From assembly GCA_039105265.1 (NCBI GenBank), contig JAPFFF010000007.1:2356001-2420000 (forward strand): a stretch of 64,000 bases of DNA. Direction: 5' to 3'. This document shows positions 54,285-64,000 of the stretch, in pieces (the stretch's first letter is position 1; the number at the start of each line of letters is the position of its first letter). This DNA is from Tritrichomonas musculus (Eukaryota; Parabasalia; Tritrichomonadida; Tritrichomonadidae). A program made the translations under genes and the position numbers. Below the pieces are notes generated by a model, which did no database searches, had not been told where the DNA came from, and saw nothing but the letters and a program-made list of their open reading frames with translations.

Positions 54285-54327
54285 AATAAATAATAGCCTA
54301 ATATCTGATATTAGACTATTATTTATT
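54285..54327. other. Long AT hairpin/palindrome
   Basis: Arms 54285-54305 and 54307-54327 pair at 20 of 21 positions around a single central base (AATAAATAATAG ... CTATTATTTATT). It lies just after the 121-bp array. Confidence 0.7.
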
Positions 54328-55074
54328 TGTTTATAGTATATGTATTCAAAATCACTTTCCTTTTTTACATTAAAGCATTTCATAAGAAAAATTGAAATTG
54401 ATTTGAATTATATATCATTAATAACAGAATAAAAAAGATGATGTAGAATTAATATCACATGTAATTATTATATTTATGATTATTTTCAACTAATATACAA
54501 ATATTCTTGTGAGATAAGATTGAATTAGGTCTATTTCTATAAAAACGCACCAAATTTCAGCATTCAATACCTAATATGTTAACTAAGAATAATTTAATAA
54601 AATAAACATTATAAATTTTATACATAATAATTTTTCCATTAATTAACGATTTCAGCATCAGAAAAAAAATATGAGTTATTTTAAATCTGATGTATTCAAT
54701 CGATAAAGTAGCGAACATTTATTTTAATAATAAGGGAATGGCCCAATTTAGTCTATTTTCAAAAAAAGATTTTGACTGTTGAAAATTTCTGAATTTTTGA
54801 AGTATCAAAAATACATTGAATGAATATCATCATGGTGTAGAGCAGGTACTAACTAAGAAAAAAGTCATTAGCCAAAACTATTTATATTCATCACCTATGG
54901 AGAAAAATACAAATCTTTAGTTTGGAGTAAATTATAAACGGACGAAAAATATAACCATTTTTACGAAATAATCATAATTGAATGCATTTTATATAAAATA
55001 ATTAAAATAAACTAATATCATTCAAAAAATAATTTTTTTTCTTTTTAAAATTTCTGAGAATTTCAATTAAAAAA
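54328..55074. other. Gene-free AT-rich stretch
   Basis: About 750 bp without a recognisable gene or repeat. Confidence 0.5.
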
Positions 55075-55118
55075 ATAAAAATGGCGCAAATCTGCAACGT
55101 CGATATTACTACGGGTAA
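55075..55118 (+). repeat. 44-bp dispersed inverted sequence, right copy
   Basis: Inverted partner of 41543-41586, 43 of 44 bases identical. The similarity ends abruptly after GGGTAA on both copies. Confidence 0.7.
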
Positions 55119-55254
55119 TAATAATTGGATTTTTTTTAGAAGGGTAGATAGTATTCCGTTTACTTTTTTTACCAAAGATGAAATGAAAAAAGTCCTTCAA
55201 AAAAGACTTTTCGATTTATATTTTGTTATATTACTTGTCATTATAAGTATTTAA
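55081..55254 (+). CDS. Short ORF starting in the 44-bp repeat
   Basis: 57 residues beginning MAQICNVDITTG and continuing NNNWIFFRRVDSIPFTFFTK. The first 12 codons are shared with the left copy, with only a synonymous difference. It may be the start of a repeated gene family, or part of a transposon end that happens to be open. No family recognised. Confidence 0.25.
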   Translation: MAQICNVDITTGNNNWIFFRRVDSIPFTFFTKDEMKKVLQKRLFDLYFVILLVIISI

Positions 55255-56074
55255 TATAGTTATTTCTTTTATATTGAATAATAATGATATATTATCAAGA
55301 AAATGATGGATTTAAATTTTAAAATTGAATACTTTCTCTCAATTTTAGGTTGCTTATTTCTCAAAATTGTACTGTGATCATTTCCATATGCATGGATAAA
55401 ATTAGTCTATATATGCACCTAAATTTTTTATAAAGTTTCTGGCGGTGGATTTTTCTAGATGATTATTATTTCGATTATCTCAACAAAAATTACTATTTTA
55501 TTTATACTAATTAAATATATAATTGCATTTGATATATAATTAAACAACAAATTTTAATTTTGATGATTTTTACTTGGATTTTTGAGATATTGAGTTTTCC
55601 TTAAGGTTCATTGATTTAATTTTTTTTCATAAAAATAGATTTTATATGTAATAATAAATAGAAATAGTTATATTTTTAATTGCAATACATTTTAATTCAT
55701 CAGAAAAAAAAAATTCAATGAAAAAAAATCACCTTTACGATAATTATTTCACCTTCAAATTCCAAAAAATAAATGCAAATATTTTTTTTTCTACCGCCAA
55801 AAAACATTTTATAATAACAAAATATTTTTACAATATTATATGAAATATATATACCCAATAAGATATAAATATCACAATAGGATTTTACTTTCTACCCTTT
55901 TTTTTTTTTCTTTGGGAAATTTTTAATCCTTTGAAATTTATTTTAATTTTTTTGTTTTAAAATCGATTTTTAATCAAAATCAGGGTTGGCCAACGTTGAC
56001 GATAAAATCTTTAATCAAAATGTTATAGTCACCCCAATAAGTTTTGATAGGAAACAAATTCAAAAAGGGTTTAT
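55255..56074. other. Gene-free AT-rich stretch
   Basis: About 800 bp with T-runs and the palindrome GTTGGCCAAC near 55984. No gene recognised. Confidence 0.5.
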
Positions 56075-56076
56075 TA

Positions 56077-56361
56077 CAGTATAGTAAAAAAATATGAAAT
56101 CGTCAAAAAATACTAAAAAAGTTGGAAAATACACTTTTTCAAAGAAATAAGGCCAAATTTGCTTGGCTAATTCTTTTTATCGTCATTTGAAAAAATGGAT
56201 TTTCGAACTTTTTCGTAAAATTCAAAAAGCTGGAAAAGCTACTTTTTCAAATGACGATAAAACAATATTTACTCAAAAAAATTGAGTGTTTATTATGAAA
56301 AAGCTTGTTTTCCAACTTTTTGAATAATATTTTTACGTTTTCATATTTTTTTACTATACTG
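56077..56361. mobile_element. Tc1/mariner-type MITE, copy 1
   Basis: 285 bp starting CAGTATAGTAAA and ending in its inverse complement, flanked by TA duplications (56075-56076 and 56362-56363). Inverted ends are perfect for about 23 bp and continue imperfectly to about 60 bp. An internal perfect 20-bp inverted pair (56175-56194 and 56243-56262) makes a second hairpin. No coding capacity. Confidence 0.88.
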
Positions 56362-56398
56362 TACACTTTTATTCCAAGAAAAAGTTGTTTTTCTTTTT

Positions 56399-56638
56399 TT
56401 AAAAAGTTACGGTTTCTATCAAAACTTTATAGCAGCTAATAGGAGATATCTTAATAAAATTTGACCTTAAATTGGCCTTAAATTGACCTTTTAAAATAAG
56501 CCAAATTTTATTAAAATGCTTCTTCATAGTTGCCATAAAGTATGATTTACTGTTTGTAAACTGGTTCTCAACGGTTGTACAAGTATTTGAGAGGAATTCA
56601 AATTTCGTATTTGAAATTTCGTTAATATCTAAATTCAT
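56399..56638 (-). pseudogene. Gene fragment, family shared with 57207-57260
   Basis: A 79-codon frame on the minus strand. Its segment FEFLSNTCTTVENQF resembles FEYLSISCTTAEKQF, read on the plus strand near 57211-57255. The nucleotide match is about 80 percent over 50 bp. The family is not recognised; both look like decayed pieces of a repeated gene. Confidence 0.4.
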
Positions 56639-56639
56639 A

Positions 56640-57169
56640 ATGAATATTTATTTTATATACTTTCATAATTAACAATATAATGTTTGATTAGTTATAATGA
56701 TTAAATAAGTTATTTAAAATATTGTTAAATTGTGCATTTAATTGCTTTTTTAAATTTTCTTCAGAAATGAATAAACTTCTATACAATTTTTGAATGTAGA
56801 TAAATATAAATTCATAGAAAGAAAATTTTACATCATTCAAATTTTCAAAAGAAAAAATTATAATTGAATTCAAATCATTTTTATTTAGTATTCCTTAGAG
56901 AAAGCTAATCAGAATCTCGTGTATCATTAGTAAAAATGTTCCAACACAACAAATAGATGCAAATTACATGGCACTTTGGAGTAACTCAGAACGTTCCCAT
57001 GATTAATGATAATCAAATTTCAAATAAATATAGGCTCATTACCAAACTATATAGCAATTCAGCAATACTAGCTTACAAACTGTCATACATTTCCATTTCT
57101 TTTATTATATAAATCAAATCTAATCATAAATTCCTTTTTTTTATTCTTTTTTATTTAAATATGAAAAAA
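56640..57169. other. Gene-free AT-rich stretch
   Basis: Contains a 61-codon minus-strand frame (56688-56873) of A/T-driven composition with weak protein character. It may be a further remnant upstream of the fragment at 56399. Nothing else seen. Confidence 0.4.
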
Positions 57170-57246
57170 CGGTTGTACAACCTAATTGAATTTTGAAAGT
57201 AGATAAATGTAAACTTTTGAATATCTCTCAATTAGTTGTACAACCG
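57170..57246. other. Inverted repeat around GGTTGTACAACC
   Basis: CGGTTGTACAACCTAATTGA (57170-57189) and its near-inverse (57228-57246), each containing the self-complementary GTTGTACAAC. The right arm overlaps the gene fragment described at 57207. Confidence 0.6.
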
Positions 57247-57260
57247 CTGAGAAGCAGTTT
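57207..57260 (+). pseudogene. Gene fragment, second copy
   Basis: Plus-strand codons read FEYLSISCTTAEKQFSLS, clearly related to the minus-strand fragment at about 56555-56604. No intact frame around it. Confidence 0.35.
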
Positions 57261-57830
57261 AGCCTTTCTAGAATTATAAATACTTATTAGAATAACAGCA
57301 TATAAGATGAAATCCTTGAAAATTTATGTTATGGGCTATATTTCATACGTTCTTAATGCTATCTGCCTTATATATTTTTAATTTTTTTTTCTGATTAGTT
57401 TTTTTTTTATTCAAAATTTTTTATTTTCTGAATTTTTTCAAATTTGTTTATCTTTTTTTTTTCTTGTGATCATGAGTTTAAAAAATATATTTATAATATA
57501 TACTGCAAAAAATTCATAATTATTTGTAATTATAAATTGTTACTTCATTATTCCTGATATATAAATTGTTCAAAATTGAGAATATTATTTATATTATTTT
57601 TTCAAAGTTTAAACAGCCAAGTTCATTTAAAATCTATATCAAAATTTTTTGGGAAGACTATATATCGTTGAATTGAATATCAACGACATGTTAACGTTGA
57701 AATAATGTTGAATCAATTAATTAAGTTAACGTCATGCTTATTGAAAAGTTGATTTTTTTTGAGAGACAGGTCTCTCGGTAAAAATTATGTAAAAATAAAA
57801 AAAGATTAAAAATTAATACTTTTATACATA

Positions 57831-58115
57831 CAGTATAGTAAAAAAATATGAAATCGTCAAAAAATACTAAAAAAGTTGGAAAATACACTTTTTCAAAGAA
57901 ATAAGGCCAAATTTGCTTGGCTAATTCTTTTTATCGTCATTTGAAAAAATGGATTTTCGAACTTTTTCGTAAAATTCAAAAAGCTGGAAAAGCTACTTTT
58001 TCAAATGACGATAAAACAATATTTACTCAAAAAAATTGAGTGTTTATTATGAAAAAGCTTGTTTTCCAACTTTTTGAATAATATTTTTACGTTTTCATAT
58101 TTTTTTACTATACTG
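57831..58115. mobile_element. Tc1/mariner-type MITE, copy 2
   Basis: 285 bp, same length and, by eye, identical in sequence and orientation to 56077-56361. Flanked by its own TA duplication (57829-57830 and 58116-58117), so it is an independent insertion rather than part of a larger duplication. Confidence 0.88.
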
Positions 58116-58117
58116 TA

Positions 58118-61071
58118 TGAAAATATTTTTTTTTTGTTTCAATTTTGTTTATACGACTTTATAAATAAAGAAAAAGTTAAACTTTTTGTGGGTTTATAAG
58201 CACATTTTCTCTTATTATAAAAAATAAATTGAAATTTCTGTTTTTTAATTTTTCGATCTTATTTCAACAATAAGCCAACTTTGAAATCTTAAAAGCCATA
58301 ATAGTTCATTAATTATAAAACGCAAAATATGAGATATAAAATTATAATTTTTTAAGATTATTTAATTCAATTCTTATGAAAAGTTGCTTTGTTTATTTCG
58401 TTTGACCAATTATATCGCTCCAAATTTACATTGATTTTTTTTTTATTTCAAATGTTGATCTTCTTGGTTAAATTCATTCTTAGAGAATTTGAAAAGTTTA
58501 TAATTTATATTTGAGAGGTTTTTTAAAAATTGAGAATAGAGTGTGTTTAAGACATTTATTATTGCTTTTTTTCTAATATTGATGAGTTTATTAAAGTAAA
58601 AATAAAGTATCCAATAAAATATTATTTGGATATTGAATAAAATACTAAATAAAAAAGCAGTTTTATGTCCACAAAAAGTGACAGCTTTTTAGAAAAAGTC
58701 GAAAATGGACACTCAGTTCAATAAAAAGCAGGATACAAAAGATAAGATTATAATTTAAAACCCTTCGATATTCAAAAAAAAAAAAAAAAAATAAAATAAA
58801 CTTTTTATAAAAAAGTTATTTTAATAGTATTAAAAAATAAATTAACCTTTTTGGTCAAAAAATTTTCATCTTTATTGGTCAATAATAAAATTCATATCAT
58901 CAATGATATGAACTATACAAAAAATTGATAACATCATATAAAATCTCCAAATCCAATCGAAAAACATGGCCTTTTTTTATTTTATTTTCTAATAAATAAA
59001 AAAACGAAGAACATAAAAAAACTAAAAACTTTTGTCGACTCGCTCATCTTTAAATTGATTTTTTCTTAAAAAAACATTTTTTTCTCATTATGCATTTTAT
59101 GAGACTTGAATTAAGCACTTTCATTCTATTTTTAAATATGTTAATAATATGATAAAGCAATATTAGACATGTATTAAACTTTGATGAGGTTTTTTCTGTT
59201 GATCAAAAATAGCAAATTTTTGGATTTCAAAAGGAGCACGACTTTGGCGGTTATTGAAAATCGTCGTTTCGACTTCATATTGAAATATTATATAGTATAT
59301 TGGTTTTTAAGCAAGTTTTATATAAACCAAAAAAAAATCTATCGTAGGGGAAAAACATTATTCATGTTTTAAAAATCTAAGTTATCAAAAAGTTTAACTT
59401 TTCAGAACTAACGTACGAATTTTAATTCTAAACGTCTTTACTTGTTTGATAGAAGTGGTGTAAATACACAGAAATAAATCGATTTATCGACAAATGAAAG
59501 AAAAATATCAAAGTATAAAAATAATTCAAAAAGTTGACAAATTGAACGATAATTTATTTTCACTACTCAATTTTATTTATTTTATTCATTTTTTATTCTG
59601 AATTTACTTATGTATTTAGTTATTTTGGAAATGAAATTTCATTATATTAAAGATAATAGTCTATTTTATTATTAAAATTTAATAATAAAATATCATAGAA
59701 CCTCCAAACATCATTAAAATACATAAATATCATAATTAATTGATTTTTTCTGCAGATAAATAATTATATTTGCTTGGTATGATTATATATAACAATTATT
59801 TGTTATTATTTTTCCGAAAACTTTGATTTTTAATAAACATAAATATTCATAAAATTATTATCTTTTCAACTCCAAAATGAAAATACTATATTTAATATAC
59901 TTTATCAAATAAATAAATATTAAAAAAATTATATTTTGTAATAAAAATTCCGTATCAACAAAACATTAATTATAATATAATAGAATTATTAACACCAATC
60001 GTGGTACAAAATAAAATATCAATGCAAATAAACACTCAACAGAAAAGAATATTCCCCAGGATTTCAAAAATAAAAAATGGTGATTTGGAAATTTATAAGT
60101 CTACTATAAATTTTATTTAAAAGATATAATATCATTTTATCATTTAGCACATAAATAAAATATCAAAACTATTAATTTACAAGTCCTTTGGATGATCAAA
60201 AAAAAACATCATTAGGACTTTATTTCATCACACTTGAAATAATTATGTAATGTATCATTATGGATTATATTATCTAATATAAATAATCAATATATTTAAA
60301 AAATATTGTTTTTTCTTGTTTTTATAATAAGATATAAATGTTTTTTGAAGGCTTCTTAACGTACGAAAAACGGTTACCCGTGCTCCTTTGGAATTCATTT
60401 TTTCAGAGGTGGGGGAGCATAATTATTTTTTAAATCAGTTCAAAATTATGATATAAATTCTTATATATATATGGTAAATTAAATCACAAAGTTTCAAAAT
60501 GATTGGACTGGCGCATTCCAAAATCACAAAATAAAAAAAAATTCTGGTGCTATATGGTCAGAAAAACAATTATTATAGTTAATTTGTTCTCAGTTTGGAA
60601 TTGGCCAGCGTTTTATTTGTTATATTTTAATATTATTTTATTTAAATATTACTATTTTTATTTGATTCGTCAAAACTAGATTTTCTTTTATCTTTGAGAA
60701 GAATTTCGTAAATCATTACACATGCAATATTTATTTATAATTTTTTTCATTTAAAAATTATTAATAATAGTATTTGAAGAAAAAATAATTTTTAAAATAG
60801 TATTTATATAATAAATATATTATAATTTATATTATAACTAATTTTTATATAGAGATAAATATATTTTAATGATAAATAAAAACTTCATATTTAATCAAGT
60901 TAGGCATAAGATATACGGATTAAATAAAATAAAATAAGTTTTCATACTTATTCTTCCAATAACAAGAAATAAATCTTTTTTTATACTGTTAAAATTGGTA
61001 TTTTTTTAAATAAAAAATACGTTATTTTTGCTACAAACGCCTCTTTTTTTTCTTGTTTTTCAGTAATCAAA
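58118..61071. other. Gene-free AT-rich stretch
   Basis: About 3 kb. A 63-codon frame at 59181-59372 has no recognisable motif. A small inverted pair lies at 60508-60608. The short GC-richer patch at about 60357-60415 (CGTACG, GTTACCCG, GGGGGAGC) resembles the edges of other small elements here but has no partner I could find. Confidence 0.5.
60508..60608. repeat. Short inverted repeat, possible MITE remnant
   Basis: CTGGCGCATTCCAAA (60508-60522) and the inverse of TTTGGAATTGGCCAG (60594-60608) match at 13 of 15 positions around a 71-bp loop. Confidence 0.4.
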
Positions 61072-61085
61072 TTAAGGGTAAGCTT
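61072..61085 (+). repeat. 14-bp inverted end, left
   Basis: TTAAGGGTAAGCTT, the perfect inverse of 63295-63308. The pair brackets the 412-bp array. Confidence 0.45.
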
Positions 61086-61302
61086 TGAACAAACTTCAGT
61101 CAAAATTTGATAATTTTATTTATTTTATTCGTTATTCAATTTTGAAAGATTAAAAATAATTTATATTCAATTTATTATGAAGATATAAAAAAAATTTTTA
61201 AATCAATTTTTGGAGCATAAAAGGCTTTATAAGCATTTCGGAGTGTTTGCTTGGTTTATATTAATAAAAAATTTATTGCAAGTATTTATATTTTTTTGAT
61301 AA

Positions 61303-62480
61303 ATGGAATCTTGGTGAATCAATAATCTTCATCTCAAAGAATTTAAATGATACAATATTATTTCGAATGTATAGTAATTAATACTAAAAAATATTAGTTT
61401 TGGCCTGACAAAATGTTTTTATCTTTCGTGAAAGTTGAGATATCAATCACCTAGAGTGAAATATGTGAATTTATTTAAAATAAAAAAAATGGCCGAGACG
61501 AATTTTTATTTTATGCTTAAAAAAATCAAAAAATCCAAAAAAAACTCATTATTAAATAAATTGTGTCAGATTTTAAAATTGAATACTTTCATATCTTTAT
61601 CTTTTCTTTTTTTAACTTTTTCTCAAAATATAAAATACTTATTCTTTTTTAATTACTACAAAGCAATACTATGAATAATGATGCTCATTATTTGCATATA
61701 CGTTTTGGAAGAATATGTAATCTTAATGAATCAATAATCTACATTTCGATGAATTTGAAAGACACAACATTGTGTCATGTATATAATAATTAACATCGAA
61801 AAATATTAGTTTTGGCCTGACAAAATGTTTTTATCTTTCGTGAAAGTTGAGATATCAATCATCTAGAGTGAAATATATGAATTTATTTAAAATAAAAAAA
61901 ATGGCCGAGACGAAATTTTATTTTATGCTTAAAAAAATCAAAAAATCCAAAAAAAACTCATTATTTAATAAATTGTGTCAGATTTTAAAATTGAATACTT
62001 TCATATCTTTATCTTTTCTTTTTTTAACTTTTTCTCAAAATATAAAATACTTATTCTTTTTTAATTGTCACAATACAATACTATAGATAATAATACTCAT
62101 TATTTGCATATGTGTTTTTGAATAATATGTAATCTTAATGAATCAATAATCACCATTTCGCTGAATTAGAAAGATACAATATTGTGTCATATATATAATA
62201 ATTAACATCGAAAAATATTAGTTTTGGCCTGACAAAATATTTTAATCTTGCGTGGAAGTTGAGATATCAATCACCTAGAGTGAAATATGTGAATTTATTT
62301 AAAATAAAAAAAATGGCCGAGACGAATTTTTATTTTATGCTTAAATAAATTAAAAAATCTAAAAAAAACTCATTATTTAATAAATTGTGTCAGATTTTAA
62401 AATTGAATACTTTTCTATCTTTATCTTTTCTTTTTTTAACTTTTTCTCAAAATATAAAATACTTATTCCTTTTTAATCGT
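61303..62480. repeat. Tandem array, 3 x 412 bp
   Basis: The anchor TTAGTTTTGGCCTGACAAAA occurs at 61394, 61806 and 62218 (the third with a small change after it), a period of exactly 412 bp. Copies are about 90 percent alike, the third most diverged. A remnant of the anchor recurs at 63098. Copies 1 and 2 contain a 61-codon frame from an ATG at 61489 and 61901 (MAET(N/K)FYFMLKKIKKSKKN); in copy 3 this frame stops after 11 codons, so a conserved protein is unlikely. Confidence 0.85.
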
Positions 62481-63774
62481 TATAATGCAAAAATACAATT
62501 TATAATGCATATAATTGATATATTTTTTTTTGAAAAATATAGATTTTATATCAATATTTAATACATGTATCGACGAATTTTGTTAGTGTTTTTGTAAAAA
62601 GTTCTAAAAATTCATTAAGTAACTTAAATATTGATTTATAAAATAAATGTCTAATTCAATCATCATTGTTTGCTTCATCTGATTTTAAATAAACCAAATT
62701 TTCATCCAATTTTAGCAATTATTCACCAAAAACGTTATTATTGAATTCTTATGCATTTTATAAGTTTATGCCATATACCTTATCAAATAATATAAAATAA
62801 TCTATTATAGTAATTTCGATACAACAATTCAAATATAAGGCAATTATACGGATTGAGGAATAATCATATTCTATGTGATATCCTGACATTATCATATATT
62901 GAACAAGTCGATGAACCTGATTTTTTTTATTCCTTTATATTTGAATTGATTATTTAAAAATTGAAATAATAAAAATATAATAATTCAAAATTTGTGTACA
63001 TTGAATATTCAAAAACAAAAAAATGTTCTTCTTCTATAATCATACAATCATAATTGTTTTATCCCATATATCCCAATAAAGTTATCGACAAAAAATATTA
63101 GTTTTGGCCTGAGAATTTGTATTTTTCTTCTTTATTTCACGAGATATTAAAATCAAAAAATTTTCTATAAGAGTTTGTTTTTAATAAAAAAAATTCTTCT
63201 GATATTTTTTTATTCTTATTCTATTTTTATAAAAAAATATCAAAAATATTAACTTTTGAATTTTTTCTTCTATTCAAAAAATTGAGAGAAATTTAAGCTT
63301 ACCCTTAAAATTTGTATTTTTTTGATTTTATATTTATGCTACAAATAATATATACATGACGATGGACCAATTTATAATAAAAAATGATCAATATTCGAGC
63401 TTTTTTTGCATAAAATAAAATTGAATTGAAAAAGAGTTTCATTACCTTTCTTTTTATTCGGATGTGAAGTGAAAGTCCATTAATTTTTTTTGTCTTTACA
63501 CTATACTGTTTATTTTTATTTTTAGGTATAAAAATTTTTGCAAATAAAAAAAAAAAAAAAAAAATAAGAAAAACCATTTGTTAGAGATATAAAAAGAATT
63601 TTTAAATCTTGATATGGTTTTTTTTCATAGAAAAAGTTTCTCTTTTTTCAATAATTATCACAAAGTATAATTGATATTTTGTGAGATATAAAGTAGAAAT
63701 TCAGAGGAAAATAATTACTTGAAAATTGACGGAATGATCTTTTATTGTACGTTAAAGAATTCAATAAATTGATT
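62481..63774. other. Gene-free AT-rich stretch before the kinase gene
   Basis: Holds the anchor remnant at 63098 and the right 14-bp inverted end at 63295. A 90-codon minus-strand frame at 63305-63577 spans A/T runs and is not called. The last 150 bp must contain the kinase promoter; no clear Inr seen. Confidence 0.5.
63295..63308 (-). repeat. 14-bp inverted end, right
   Basis: AAGCTTACCCTTAA, the perfect inverse of 61072-61085. Confidence 0.45.
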
Positions 63775-64000
63775 ATGAACCTTTATTCATCCTCAGCACT
63801 TCCTGGATATACCTTTCTTAAAATTGCGGGATATGGAGCTTTTGCTACTGTTTATAAAGCAGAAAATAAAAAAACGCATCAGATTTGTGCTATTAAAGTT
63901 ATTCCAAAACCTAAAAAGAACAATTTATCAGATCAAGAAAGATTAAAGCATGAACTTCGTATTCAAAAAGCTGTTCATCATCCATCAGTTGCAAAATTTT
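63775..64000 (+). CDS. Protein kinase, N-lobe only (runs off window)
   Basis: 75 codons from the ATG at 63775 to the window edge. After MNLYSSSALPGYTFLKI comes the Gly-rich loop GYGAFATVYKA, then AIKVIPKPKK with the ATP-anchoring Lys of the VAIK motif, and HELRIQKAVHHPSVAKF with the helix-C Glu and the HP-containing start of strand 4. This is a typical eukaryotic Ser/Thr kinase N-lobe, closest in feel to CAMK/SNF1-type kinases, which are very numerous in trichomonads. The catalytic loop lies outside the window, so activity cannot be judged. Confidence 0.9.
   Translation, partial: MNLYSSSALPGYTFLKIAGYGAFATVYKAENKKTHQICAIKVIPKPKKNNLSDQERLKHELRIQKAVHHPSVAKF

Noticed and set aside
41543-55118. 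A single giant DNA-virus-like transposon
   Set aside because: Although 44-bp inverted sequences bracket 13.5 kb, I see no polymerase, capsid, ATPase or retroviral-type integrase gene inside; only arrays and one pogo-like transposase.
61435-62086. 79-residue duplicated proteins in the 412-bp repeat
   Set aside because: The first 18 codons lack an ATG, the third copy is interrupted early, and the composition is Lys/Phe/Asn-rich; kept only as part of the repeat.

Overview
The window looks like nuclear DNA of a parabasalid flagellate, most likely a Tritrichomonas-type trichomonad. The reasons are a strongly AT-rich sequence, long intronless genes with short spacers, Inr-like motifs (TCA...TCATTA) just before some start codons, Asn/Gln- and Lys-rich linkers, a conserved flagellar assembly gene (DNAAF1), and many DNA transposons and satellites. 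All clear genes end in ordinary TAA/TAG/TGA stops. The species call is inference; no rRNA or other species marker is present.

Genes, 1-40 kb. In order: a truncated Lys-rich protein (-); a HEAT/TOG-like protein (-); a PHD-PHD-SET chromatin protein of the Set3/MLL5/SETD5 type (+); a RhoGEF (DH-PH)-Kelch protein (-); an ARM-like protein (+); a double ubiquitin-like protein (+); a second RhoGEF-Kelch protein (+); AP-3 beta adaptin (+); a PH/LRR (CARMIL-like) protein (+); a hAT transposon with intact transposase; a coiled-coil protein (-); thioredoxin (+); tRNA-Gln(CTG) (-); a small unknown protein (+); a multi-pass membrane protein (+); a Lys-rich cytoskeletal-type protein (+); DNAAF1 (+); a TALE-type homeobox protein (-); and an RPAP1-like RNA polymerase II assembly factor (-). 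Genes are independent units with no sign of operons. The two RhoGEF-Kelch genes lie about 6 kb apart in inverted orientation. They share two nearly identical, GC-rich tracts (1190 and 270 bp) inside otherwise diverged genes, which is a strong signature of gene conversion. The second gene also has an in-frame TAA inside a Gln-rich repeat, with the frame staying open for 173 more codons.

Repeat island, 40-63.7 kb. Almost no host genes. It holds a MULE-like non-autonomous element (11-bp target duplication), a 3 x 122-bp array, a 12-bp array, a perfect GC-rich hairpin and an AT palindrome that directly precede a 4.7-kb satellite (about 37 copies of 130 bp, each with an internal poly-T run), a pogo/Tigger-like DDE transposase with a Myb-like domain, a 9 x 121-bp array, two identical 285-bp Tc1/mariner-type MITEs, and a 3 x 412-bp repeat. 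A 44-bp sequence occurs in inverted orientation at 41.5 and 55.1 kb and brackets all the large arrays. Host genes resume at 63.8 kb with the N-lobe of a protein kinase running off the window.
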